Source: Clostridia bacterium
GTDB taxonomy: Bacteria > Bacillota > Clostridia > Christensenellales > Borkfalkiaceae
Reading direction: 5' to 3'
Assembly: GCA_017457345.1 (NCBI GenBank)
Contig: JAFTHR010000254.1
Coordinates: 1-15,686 of the forward strand
DNA: 15,686 bases
The position numbers and the translations under genes are program-made. Every line of letters begins with the position of its first letter. Positions within the stretch are counted from its first letter, which is position 1. The notes under the pieces are model-generated. The model searched no databases. It was not told where the DNA came from and saw nothing but the letters and a program-made list of their open reading frames with translations. Below are positions 9,701 through 14,970 of this stretch, one piece after another.

Positions 9701-10188
9701 TGCAAACGGCGAAAGTAGTGTACACGATCACGAACGCAAGCATTACGGGCGTTTCTAACGGTGCGAACGTAGACGGCGGAAAAACGGTGACGTTTACCGT
9801 ATCGGCTTCGGCGGGCTACAAAGTAAGCGAAGTGAGCGTAATGATTAACGGCTTTAAAACCGTTCTTACCGGAGCAAACGGTACGTATACGTTCACGGCA
9901 ACGGCGGGTGTAGATAACGTTATCTCCGTATCGGTTGTGCCTGCGTATAGTTTATCGCTTACCTATTCGCATACAATGGGGCTCGTCACTTCCTATCCTT
10001 CTCAAACCAACACGTTTATTGAAGGGGATATGGTGACTGTTTCGGTGGTAGCAAAGAATGGGTACAGAATTTCGTCGATTAAGGTAAACGGTGTAAATCG
10101 TACCTTCACGAACGGTCAATCGTCCACGTTCTCGATTGTTTTCGAAGATGAGGACGTAACGATTGTGGTTGAGTTTGAAGAAGGCGAG
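6490..10188 (+). repeat. Protein repeat array: 16 divergent InlB-B-like units of about 77 residues
   Basis: The first unit starts at the Trp codon 6490 and the last ends in EFEEGE at 10188. Two recurring subtypes alternate. Type A has YKVSV-x-SA-x-GTVS followed by YYA-x-GEELTL. Type B has a TA-(K/T)-VSY-like start with an N-x-T-(V/I)-S motif. Type A units (4, 9, 12 and 14) are each followed directly by a type B unit (5, 10, 13 and 15). Units 3-4-5 resemble units 13-14-15. DNA identity between units is locally high, for example between about 7170-7220 and 9040-9090. This suggests growth by duplication of dimers or larger blocks. Confidence 0.75.
6709..6711 (+). other. In-frame TAG at a Glu position of the repeat consensus
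   Basis: The frame reads Ser-Leu-Ser-Val-TAG-Tyr-Glu-Ser-Ala-Tyr-Pro-Val-Ser. Later repeat junctions read Val-Ser-Val-Glu-Tyr-Glu-Arg-Leu-Tyr-Thr-Val-Ser. The stop therefore sits where Glu is expected, and one G-to-T change (GAG to TAG) explains it. No insertion or deletion is needed because codon phase is the same on both sides. The other four complete reading frames in the window end in TAA. Confidence 0.9.
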
Positions 10189-10395
10189 GCGCCCGTTGTG
10201 CCGAACCCTTCGCAATCCTCCTCGAGCAGTTCGTCTAGTTCTTCGAGCAGTTCGTCTTCGTCTAGTTCCCAAACGTCAACAACTTTGGTGAAGCAAGGTT
10301 GTATCGCTTCGGTAGACGGATCTCTTGCGGTAATGTCGGTGCTTTTAGGTGCCGTAGTTATCACGGTTATTGCAAACAAACGCAAGGACGGATAA
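6730..10395 (+). CDS. C-terminal half of the giant GDPD surface protein: InlB-B-like repeats, Ser tract and membrane anchor (no start of its own)
   Basis: This is an in-frame continuation of the gene at 3241, open from 6712. The GTG at 6730 is only the first possible start codon. It has no convincing ribosome site and lies inside the second repeat, so independent translation is unlikely. The sequence is 15 repeats of about 77 residues with a shared pattern: V-S-V at the start, GTVSG, a (Y)-x-x-G turn, TVTA-like, GYR(I/V)-x-S-(I/V)-x-V-N-G, then a closing (I/V)-x-V-x-(Y/F)-E. This resembles the divergent InlB B-repeat family (Flg_new_2 type) and would form an extended beta stalk. After it come EGEAPVVPNPSQ, 18 consecutive Ser, a Gly-Cys motif, a hydrophobic segment and an NKRKDG tail. 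There is no enzymatic domain. Without readthrough this half is dead coding sequence, yet it has no frameshift and no second stop in 1227 codons. The stop is TAA. Confidence 0.7.
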   Translation: MSITNDSAKGTVSTFTANGEYEAGEHTFTVTPAEYQRVESVKFNGVALTAVGGVYTATVVPGQNTLVVEYQQTATVSYQTGNYTVSELSATNVDAGDAVTFKVSTTSEYRLVAVKANGVALTANGSGTYSFNAVGGQDNVITVEVERKYKVSVVSANGTVSGYDANKYYAVGDVLTLTVTPNESWRVDGYQVNGGSKVSSGETFEYIVLAGENSITISYVATSDLAISTSAGIAVGNVSVGTFDAGTVITFTVTVDSGYRLGGVTITKNGQEITPTVNNGQYSFSIEGGKDYLISVTSVKQWTVTVAQVNATGTVSGVVNGQKCDEGTLEVTVTAPTGYRIAAIEANGAIAVNNEQSKTFEFALVRDTEIRVTYVIEGALSVTVIGEAGGTVSGTLAGGETFVQSTNYANGTVMNFAITANQGYKITSITVDGTEKLTSAQTTYSLQNMVVGTNGSIVVTFTKEVRVSSANGAGGTLTINTSKTYLAGDTIEYSVSAETGYRIKSIKVGESFVSIGAKETSKSGSFTILENTTVSVEYERLYTVSVSAENANVSAAGYTESTYYAIGETISFSVSANEYNKITSVKYNGNVVEAVAGKYVVVVVAGDNVLTVSTEKTAKVSYSVSNATVSVENGVFVDKGTVVVITPVAGYKIKSASFTANGATTTLTVDSEGKCSFTVKEGYENTIQLETIALYEVSVENDSAKGTVLVENGMIFDANATVEFTVSAKTGWRIKSVQIGAASAVSVNAASYSGSFEITANTTIKVVYEQLYKVSVVSAHGTVSDYDEDAYYAVGEELTLTIVADSGYTVAGVLVNGTQIQLSGNQCTFTIGEVNNVVVNYEALPTVSFTENNCTISGIESGETFGVGETVSFTVSAAEGYRVKSVKVNGGAITATSGNTYSFAAISGENTIVVEVERVYQITITSAHGTVSGYETGAYYAAGEELSLIVSCDNYYRVDGYKVNGGSKISASSAFTYTVVEGDNSLEIVYVQTAKVVYTITNASITGVSNGANVDGGKTVTFTVSASAGYKVSEVSVMINGFKTVLTGANGTYTFTATAGVDNVISVSVVPAYSLSLTYSHTMGLVTSYPSQTNTFIEGDMVTVSVVAKNGYRISSIKVNGVNRTFTNGQSSTFSIVFEDEDVTIVVEFEEGEAPVVPNPSQSSSSSSSSSSSSSSSSSSQTSTTLVKQGCIASVDGSLAVMSVLLGAVVITVIANKRKDG
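10201..10392 (+). other. 18-Ser tract and C-terminal anchor of the giant surface protein
   Basis: Codons 10216-10269 encode 18 consecutive Ser using TCC, TCG, TCT, AGC and AGT in mixed order, with an imperfect 21-bp subrepeat. A Gln/Thr-rich spacer, Lys-Gln-Gly-Cys (Cys codon 10300-10302), a hydrophobic stretch of about 20 residues and an NKRKDG tail follow. The layout matches the paralogue's C-terminus: Ser tract, Gly-Cys, membrane helix, basic tail, and no LPXTG. Confidence 0.7.
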
Positions 10396-10404
10396 AAAGA
10401 AAAG

Positions 10405-10441
10405 AAAAAAGGCTTTCGGGTAAAAACCGAAAGTCTTTTTT
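10405..10441 (+). terminator. Intrinsic terminator after the GDPD-repeat gene
   Basis: A 9-bp stem pairs GGCTTTCGG (10411-10419) with CCGAAAGTC (10426-10434) and includes one G-U pair. It is preceded by A's and followed by TTTTTT. It lies 15 nt after the TAA at 10393-10395. Confidence 0.9.
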
Positions 10442-10443
10442 AC

Positions 10444-10472
10444 TTGACGGACAAAAGAAAATGTGATAAAAT
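10444..10472 (+). promoter_or_regulatory. Promoter of pnuC
   Basis: The -35 is TTGACG (10444-10449). After a 17-bp spacer the -10 is TAAAAT (10467-10472), with an upstream TG one base away (extended -10). The predicted start near 10479 gives a leader of about 100 nt before the pnuC ATG. A second TATAAT at 10485-10490 has no matching -35. Confidence 0.7.
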
Positions 10473-10482
10473 TATTTTATCA
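10464..10482 (+). promoter_or_regulatory. 19-bp palindrome over the pnuC -10 box, candidate operator
   Basis: TGATAAAATTATTTTATCA is a perfect 8-bp inverted repeat around a 3-bp centre. It covers the whole -10 element and the likely transcription start, a position where a bound repressor would block polymerase. The AT-rich shape is loosely reminiscent of Fur-family boxes, but I cannot assign a regulator. Confidence 0.45.
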
Positions 10483-10490
10483 TCTATAAT

Positions 10491-10582
10491 AAATACTGCC
10501 ACCGGGTAGAGACGTTTAGCATTCGTTTGCGCATCATTAGGTCTTTGAAGATGTGAGAGCGGGTGCGTTTTTTTGGGGTAAT
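10491..10582 (+). promoter_or_regulatory. Structured leader of pnuC, possible attenuator of unknown class
   Basis: CTGCC/GGTAG can form a short hairpin near 10497-10509. CGCATC (10530-10535) can pair with GATGTG (10550-10555) or, exclusively, with GGTGCG (10562-10567). The latter is followed by seven T's and then the GGGG ribosome site (10575-10578). Competing stems beside a T run suggest attenuation. I see no match to the TPP, FMN, preQ1, purine, cobalamin or THF riboswitch signatures I know. The stems are short, so this is weak evidence. Confidence 0.3.
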
Positions 10583-11290
10583 ATGAAAAAAAGAGAAAAG
10601 TGTTTTGCGTTAAAAGAATGGTGTTTGCTAATCGGATCGTTCGTGCTAATTGTTGGCGCGTACTTGATTTTTGATCGCGGACAGCCGCTAAAACTTATTG
10701 CATCTTTAATCGGCGCAACCGCAATTATTTTTGCAGGGAAAGGAAATCCCGTTGCGCAAATTTTATTCGTTGCGTTTAGTTTGATATACGGCTATATCTC
10801 CTTCTTTTGCGCGTACTATGGTGAAATGCTCACGTACGTAGGGATGACGCTCCCCATGTCCGTATTTTCCTTTATAACGTGGCTAAAAAACCCGTATTCA
10901 AGCGAAAGTTCGCAGGTGCGAGTCAATCACTTAAAAGCGAAAGAAAGTCCTTTTATGGCCGTTTTAACGGTTATTGTCACCGTTGGGTTTTATTTCATAT
11001 TAAAAGTATTCGGCACGGCGAACTTAATCGTGAGTACTTTTTCGGTTGCCACAAGTTTTTTGGCGGTGTATTTAACCTTCCGCAGATCTCCTTTTTATGC
11101 CTTGGCTTACGCCTTAAACGATATCGTATTAATCGTTTTATGGTTGCTTGCGGCGATTGCAAACCCGTCGTATTTCTCAGTGGTGGCGTGCTTTATCGCT
11201 TTCTTCGTCAACGATATCAATGGATTTTTAAGTTGGCGAAAAATGCAACGAGAACAAAACTTGCCAACTCAACCGACGGAAATTTTATAA
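10583..11290 (+). CDS. pnuC: PnuC-family vitamin-precursor transporter (nicotinamide riboside-type)
   Basis: The protein is 235 residues, the usual PnuC length. It has about seven hydrophobic helices, an internal ITWLKN motif, and a conserved C-terminal FFVNDINGFLSWRKMQ motif typical of PnuC (Asn in the last helix, Trp-Arg-Lys at its end). PnuC proteins are membrane channels for facilitated uptake of nicotinamide riboside, which is trapped by intracellular phosphorylation. Close relatives (PnuT, PnuX-like) carry thiamine or riboflavin, so the substrate is not certain. No TPP or FMN riboswitch is seen upstream, which slightly favours the nicotinamide riboside reading. The ATG at 10583 is preferred over an in-frame GTG at 10553, because GGGG lies just upstream and the N-terminus MKKREK fits a membrane protein. 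Spacing of 4 nt is short. The gene is monocistronic between its own promoter and a convergent terminator. Confidence 0.9.
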   Translation: MKKREKCFALKEWCLLIGSFVLIVGAYLIFDRGQPLKLIASLIGATAIIFAGKGNPVAQILFVAFSLIYGYISFFCAYYGEMLTYVGMTLPMSVFSFITWLKNPYSSESSQVRVNHLKAKESPFMAVLTVIVTVGFYFILKVFGTANLIVSTFSVATSFLAVYLTFRRSPFYALAYALNDIVLIVLWLLAAIANPSYFSVVACFIAFFVNDINGFLSWRKMQREQNLPTQPTEIL

Positions 11291-11293
11291 AAC

Positions 11294-11324
11294 AAACGGA
11301 CTTTGATTGTTCAAAGTCCGTTTT
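11294..11324. terminator. Bidirectional terminator between pnuC and the GH106-like gene
   Basis: A perfect 13-bp stem pairs 11294-11306 with 11311-11323 around a TTGT loop. It has A's on the left flank and T's on the right. It begins 4 nt after the pnuC TAA and ends 4 nt before the opposite-strand stop, so it serves both convergent genes. Confidence 0.9.
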
Positions 11325-11327
11325 CGT

Positions 11328-14300
11328 TTATTCGTCAATTTCTAAAATTGCAGCGCCGAATACCCCGTAATCGTGTAAGTCGTATTCGTCGGCGGAAGGC
11401 TCGTGGAGCGGTGAACTTTTCCACATAGCCGGCCATGCGCTGCCACGCGACTTGTCGAAATGCGGTCCTAAAAAGTTCTTGTGACTGCCGCAAACGCGCA
11501 CGCGTACAACGTTTTCGCCTGTTTGTAGCCATTGTTCAATCTCTTTCGCACCGTTGCCGTCGGCGTGGAGTAGTCCGGCGTTGTTACCGTTGACGGTGAG
11601 GGAGACTGCCGAGGCGTTGACGTTTGGAAGATGAAAACGTGCAAGTTTGGGCTTTTTACCCAGTCGGACGGAATAGTTGTATTCGACGGCGAACGGGTAG
11701 AACGGATATCCTTGCGTTTTCCAACTCCCGATAGTGAGAGTGGTGGGGGTGGACAATATCCATTTCTCGCCGCGTTTTTGAACGGAGAAATCGCCTTTGA
11801 GATACACGGCGTCCACTTCAAGGCGGACGTCGAATTTGTCGGCGATCACGGAAACCACGTTTTCGCCTTGTTGTACGAGCGCTGTTGCGTCCACAACGCC
11901 AAAATGCCGATCAAGCCAAGTTTCTCCCGTCCACCGCGCGGGGTTACCGTTAATTTCCACACGGCAAAGCAACGGCTTTTCAACAACTACGAATAGGGTT
12001 TTTGGTGTAAATCCATTATCGAGCGAAAAACGATAGTCAACTTGAAAACCGCTACGATCGTCGAATTGATTTTTGTCTAAAAGCGCGCGGTTAAATTGTA
12101 CCTTATTATCCCAAGGGTTTCCGTCGAATCCGCGTTCGGTAAAAATTTTATCACAAAGCCGCTTGACGTAAATTGATTTTTCCAAGCGATAATCGGCGTA
12201 GATGATCGGATAGACGTTTTCGCTTTCCGCAACGATTTTGATAGGGGAAAGTTCAACGGTTTTCGTTTTCACGTTCGGCGACGGAGCGGCGGATTTTGTG
12301 GGCTTGTCGCTGACGAAAAACATTGCTGATTGATTACGATTTAGAGCAAGCGACGTGCAAACGTTTTCTCCGTTGATGGTAAACGGTACAGGGAAAACTT
12401 CGCCGTCAAAGAGAGAGATTTGCCGTACACTTTTTCCGAGGAAGGATAAATTCGTTTCAAATCGTTCCATGGCTTGGTTGGTGAAAAAATACAATTTTTC
12501 GCCGCTACTTAGCACACGTTTGAGATAGGTTACGCCCGATAAAAACGGAGTGGAGGAGACGACGCTACGGGTAAGAAACCCACCCAGGTACGCGTTTACT
12601 TTGCTAATATCTGTTTTATCCGCGTTATCAAAGAGTTTTTTTGCGTCGTCGTTTTCCAAACCGTCGATCAAACAGTTGCTTGCGTTCACGCCTGCCACTT
12701 TCACGCCGTTGGTTAAACAATTTTTAAGCAACGTTGCCGTGGACGAAAGCATGACTTTCATATCACCGCTTACCAGCACCACTTCGTAAATTTGTTCGCC
12801 TATCTGCAATCCGTTTTTCACGCATTTTGCGTGACGGGCGAGGGTATATTCGTCGCCTAAATCGTATTCCCAACCGTAATCGGTGAGTGTTTGACAAAGG
12901 GATAAAAATCCGCTCATATCAGGGTTTTTAACGCTATCTACGCCGCTACGACGGAACAAATCCCCGTCGCTTTGATTCGGTGGTGTGATATACCCCGTCA
13001 AGGTTGGATTGAGCACGAGAATTTTCTTTTGTGCCTTTCCTTGCGATAAAAGATAACAAGCCCTTGCAAAATAATCGTTGAGCGTTTTATATTCATCCCA
13101 CCACGGCTCGCGCCAGTCGAAGGACTGCGGATGATCGTGTTTTCTTGCACCTGTAATAGTGGAATAAGTCAAGTGTTGATTGATAAAATTCACGCCGTTG
13201 ACCATCACCCAGTCCACCATCCGTTTATAATCGTCGAATGTCGAATCCCAACCGCCTGCCCCGTACAGTTCACATAAAACTCGTTCTTTTCCGAACTGGT
13301 TTGCGGCGGAGGAGACTTCTCGCAAGGTATGTGTAATGGCGTGTGTCGGCTCGTTTCTCAAATACGAAGAAAGGAGCATATCCACGCCCGGCCAGTCGTG
13401 GAACTCGTAATTTGATTGAACGGCGGGGGAGGTGGCGTCGTTGAGCAGAGGCCATAAATGCTCCATATAATGCCCCGTATAGCGTACACCGTGGCGTTTA
13501 CACCACCCGCCGATCGGTTTTATTGAGTTGTCGGTCCAAAGTCGAGCGATTGTATCAAAGTAATCGAAACGTACTTTTTTAGCGGGATAATCAAAACAAT
13601 CCCCTTCTAAATCCTCGTACACAAGCGGTAAATGTTTTTTTAGCGAATATCCTTTCCGATTTTCAAACTCGGTCAAAAGCCACTCGGAGTAGGGCATAGA
13701 ACCGCCTCCGTACATCCCCACGCTCGGCTCGTCGGTGAACACCGCTGGAATTGTCTTCCCAAACTCCTCGCCGAATCGACGGTAGTACGCTTCGTGCGTG
13801 CACTCTAAAAAAGTCTGCGTGACTTCGGGGCGGAGCAAATCGACGTACCCAAATCCCGCCATCCAACCCGTTCTCGTCGCGTCTTGAAAGGTGAGTACGA
13901 TAAATTTTTCGCCGAAGTTTGCCCACTCGGATTTAGGTAAATCGTCCAAGCGTACGGCGTTTTTTAAGTCCTTATCCGCGCCGTAAACGGTAAGCGTTTC
14001 TTCGGGGATTTCGTCGGTGGAGTCCACCACGGCATAACGCATAAACGTGGAGAGTTTGTCTTCATGCTTTACCGAAACGTGACCGCCTCCAAACCCAGAC
14101 GGATAGGAATTTTCGTCGTAGATATACAAATAAAGTCCTAATTTTTTGGCGACTTGCAAGGCGTGACCCCATAAATCGAACCACTCGTCGGAGAGGTAAG
14201 GGGTGACGAGACCGGGTCGAGGATGCACGAAAGCGCCGCCGAATCCGTGCGTGGCAAGTTCGTTGAGTTGCCGTTCAATTTCCGTTTTATCCATTTCGTC

Positions 14301-14372
14301 GTTCCAAACCCAAAGCGGGGCGGTGCGATAGGCGTTCGGTGGATTTTTCAAATTATCAAGTAAAGTGTTCAC
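11328..14372 (-). CDS. GH106-like glycoside hydrolase (alpha-L-rhamnosidase-related), cytoplasmic
   Basis: The protein is 1014 residues from a GTG start at 14372, with GGAG about 10 nt upstream and a consensus promoter just before it. The frame stays open further upstream to 14753, but that part crosses the promoter and tRNA-derived sequence and is not coding. The N-terminus has the family pattern APLWVWNDEM, then GFGGAFVHPRPGL, PYLSDEW and YDENSYPSGFGGG. The first ~450 residues form the TIM-barrel catalytic part, with FTDEP (E215) and CELYGAGGW (E368) as likely catalytic or substrate acids, and RKHDHPQSFDWREPWW near its end. The middle (about 500-630) resembles the amidotransferase-like fold of such enzymes. 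A galactose-binding-like domain (about 890-1000, with LTVNGNNAGLL) is C-terminal. Enzymes of this type remove terminal rhamnose from plant or bacterial glycans. There is no signal peptide, so it probably acts on imported oligosaccharides. Exact specificity is unproven. Confidence 0.85.
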   Translation of the reverse strand: MNTLLDNLKNPPNAYRTAPLWVWNDEMDKTEIERQLNELATHGFGGAFVHPRPGLVTPYLSDEWFDLWGHALQVAKKLGLYLYIYDENSYPSGFGGGHVSVKHEDKLSTFMRYAVVDSTDEIPEETLTVYGADKDLKNAVRLDDLPKSEWANFGEKFIVLTFQDATRTGWMAGFGYVDLLRPEVTQTFLECTHEAYYRRFGEEFGKTIPAVFTDEPSVGMYGGGSMPYSEWLLTEFENRKGYSLKKHLPLVYEDLEGDCFDYPAKKVRFDYFDTIARLWTDNSIKPIGGWCKRHGVRYTGHYMEHLWPLLNDATSPAVQSNYEFHDWPGVDMLLSSYLRNEPTHAITHTLREVSSAANQFGKERVLCELYGAGGWDSTFDDYKRMVDWVMVNGVNFINQHLTYSTITGARKHDHPQSFDWREPWWDEYKTLNDYFARACYLLSQGKAQKKILVLNPTLTGYITPPNQSDGDLFRRSGVDSVKNPDMSGFLSLCQTLTDYGWEYDLGDEYTLARHAKCVKNGLQIGEQIYEVVLVSGDMKVMLSSTATLLKNCLTNGVKVAGVNASNCLIDGLENDDAKKLFDNADKTDISKVNAYLGGFLTRSVVSSTPFLSGVTYLKRVLSSGEKLYFFTNQAMERFETNLSFLGKSVRQISLFDGEVFPVPFTINGENVCTSLALNRNQSAMFFVSDKPTKSAAPSPNVKTKTVELSPIKIVAESENVYPIIYADYRLEKSIYVKRLCDKIFTERGFDGNPWDNKVQFNRALLDKNQFDDRSGFQVDYRFSLDNGFTPKTLFVVVEKPLLCRVEINGNPARWTGETWLDRHFGVVDATALVQQGENVVSVIADKFDVRLEVDAVYLKGDFSVQKRGEKWILSTPTTLTIGSWKTQGYPFYPFAVEYNYSVRLGKKPKLARFHLPNVNASAVSLTVNGNNAGLLHADGNGAKEIEQWLQTGENVVRVRVCGSHKNFLGPHFDKSRGSAWPAMWKSSPLHEPSADEYDLHDYGVFGAAILEIDE

Positions 14373-14402
14373 GTGTACAACGCTCCAAATAAATTCGAAG
14401 TT

Positions 14403-14431
14403 ATTATAGCACGCGCGCGTAGGCGTGTCAA
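14403..14431 (-). promoter_or_regulatory. Perfect consensus promoter of the GH106-like gene
   Basis: On the minus strand, TTGACA (14431-14426), a 17-bp spacer and TATAAT (14408-14403) match the housekeeping sigma consensus at all twelve bases. The predicted start near 14396 gives a leader of about 24 nt containing GGAG. The spacer contains ACGCGCGCGT (14411-14420), an alternating purine-pyrimidine palindrome that could be a protein-binding site. Confidence 0.85.
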
Positions 14432-14496
14432 TACGTAAAAGAAATCCGAGTCCAACTTTTTTGTTAGTCGCGGAGCGAATCAATAAAAAATCAATA

Positions 14497-14528
14497 AAAA
14501 AAGAACACCCGATAGAGTGTTCTTTTTT
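14497..14528 (-). terminator. Terminator copy 1 (downstream of the tRNA-derived element)
   Basis: GAACAC (14503-14508) pairs with GTGTTC (14517-14522), extended by A/T pairs on both flanks. The minus-strand transcript ends in a T tract. The sequence is identical to the terminator after tRNA-Leu, 197 bp away. It is symmetrical and could act in both directions. Confidence 0.8.
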
Positions 14529-14549
14529 TGGTGCCGAAGGTGGGACTTG
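14497..14549 (-). repeat. Direct repeat of the tRNA-Leu 3' end plus terminator (copy 1 of 2)
   Basis: These 53 bp are identical to 14694-14746. They cover the tRNA from the middle of the T loop through the 3' CCA and the whole terminator. Identity stops sharply inside the T loop, a usual crossover zone for tyrosine integrases that use tRNA 3' ends. Copy 2 belongs to the intact tRNA gene. Confidence 0.9.
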
Positions 14550-14678
14550 CGCCTTTAGCGGCGCGCCCCGCCAAACGATTATCAATCGTTTGTTTTGCCT
14601 TTTTAGTGGGCTGGTAATAGGGGTAGTACGGCAAAACGCTCGCTCTCGCTCGCGGCTCCAACCCTCAAGCCCCACCTT
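14537..14678 (-). ncRNA. tRNA-3'-end-derived structured element of unknown type
   Basis: Read on the minus strand, this segment is closed by a 13-bp stem: 14678-14666 pairs with 14549-14537, with one G-U pair. It then runs into CGGCACCA and a terminator exactly as tRNA-Leu does. Inside are GTTTTGCC/GGCAAAAC (14592-14599 and 14630-14637), AAACGATT/AATCGTTT (14573-14580 and 14584-14591) and GCGCC/GGCGC (14549-14553 and 14560-14564; its first base overlaps the closing stem). There is no anticodon arm or D arm, so it is not a tRNA. It could be an integration scar, a small dispersed repeat or a transcribed tRNA-like RNA. No open frame with coding character is present. Confidence 0.4.
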
Positions 14679-14693
14679 ATAGTCGTTTAATAC

Positions 14694-14726
14694 AAAAAAG
14701 AACACCCGATAGAGTGTTCTTTTTTT
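14694..14726 (-). terminator. Terminator of tRNA-Leu (copy 2)
   Basis: GAACAC (14700-14705) pairs with GTGTTC (14714-14719), flanked by A and T runs. It starts immediately after the encoded CCA of tRNA-Leu on the minus strand. Confidence 0.85.
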
Positions 14727-14728
14727 GG

Positions 14729-14811
14729 TGCCGAAGGTGGGACTTGAACCCACACGTTGTCACCAACAACGGATTTTGAGTCCGTCGCGTCTGCCATTCC
14801 ACCACTTCGGC
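14729..14811 (-). tRNA. tRNA-Leu(CAA)
   Basis: The acceptor stem is GCCGAAG/CTTCGGC with discriminator A, and CCA is encoded at 14728-14726. The anticodon stem is ACGGA/TCCGT with loop CTCAAAA, so the anticodon is CAA (14778-14776) and reads UUG. The long variable arm (GTTG-GTGA-CAAC) marks a class II tRNA and fits Leu. The T arm is GTGGG-TTCAAGT-CCCAC. It is not a suppressor tRNA and cannot read UAG. Confidence 0.96.
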
Positions 14812-14830
14812 AAGCGTTGAAAGCTTTTTT

Positions 14831-14859
14831 ATTATATACGAATACAACCAAAAAAGCAA
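14831..14859 (-). promoter_or_regulatory. Promoter of tRNA-Leu
   Basis: On the minus strand, TTGCTT (14859-14854), a 17-bp spacer and TATAAT (14836-14831). The predicted start is near 14824, about 13 nt before the mature 5' end at 14811. Confidence 0.7.
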
Positions 14860-14908
14860 GCGATTTTTAAAAGTATTTTCAATTATTTTTTAAAGTTTTT
14901 CTTTTCCC

Positions 14909-14937
14909 TTGCGATTTTTTTTATTTCGTGGTAAAAT
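14909..14937 (+). promoter_or_regulatory. Promoter of polA
   Basis: TTGCGA (14909-14914), a 17-bp spacer and TAAAAT (14932-14937), with a TG-n extended -10. It is divergent from the tRNA-Leu promoter, with about 50 AT-rich bases between their -35 boxes. Confidence 0.65.
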
Positions 14938-14970
14938 AATAGTATCAATCATTCGATTTAAGGATTTTTT

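Larger units (their letters stand above)
3241..10395 (+). pseudogene. Full-length frame of the giant GDPD-repeat surface protein, broken by one nonsense codon (or read through)
   Basis: This entry joins the two halves as one ancestral gene of 2384 codons, with the TAG as codon 1157. Intact architecture: signal peptide, two jelly-roll-like modules, degenerate GDPD-like barrel, active GDPD barrel, 16 InlB-B-like repeats, 18-Ser linker, Gly-Cys/membrane/basic tail. The paralogue at 2-3163 keeps the same order but has one repeat. The possible states are a recent nonsense mutation, an assembly error, or translation through UAG giving a mix of free and anchored enzyme. Sequence alone cannot choose between them. 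A recent mutation or an error is the simplest reading. Confidence 0.75.

Noticed and set aside
10553..10582. GTG at 10553 as the start of pnuC
   Set aside because: The extra ten residues lie in the structured leader; ATG 10583 has GGGG upstream and the expected PnuC N-terminus.
10491..10582. TPP, FMN, preQ1, cobalamin or THF riboswitch
   Set aside because: The conserved cores of these classes are not found in the leader; left as an unassigned structure.
10879..11370. Plus-strand frame overlapping pnuC and the terminator
   Set aside because: It is out of frame with pnuC, runs through the bidirectional terminator into the convergent gene, and has no recognisable features.
14497..14746. CRISPR array
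   Set aside because: There are only two copies, 53 bp long and 197 bp apart, and they are explained by tRNA 3' end plus terminator; no spacers or cas genes.
14373..14753. N-terminal extension of the GH106-like frame up to 14753
   Set aside because: It crosses the consensus promoter, the tRNA-derived element, both terminator copies and the tRNA 3' end. Family homology begins right after the GTG at 14372, which has its own ribosome site.
14726..14811. Amber suppressor tRNA that could read the TAG at 6709
   Set aside because: The anticodon is CAA, which reads the Leu codon UUG, not UAG.
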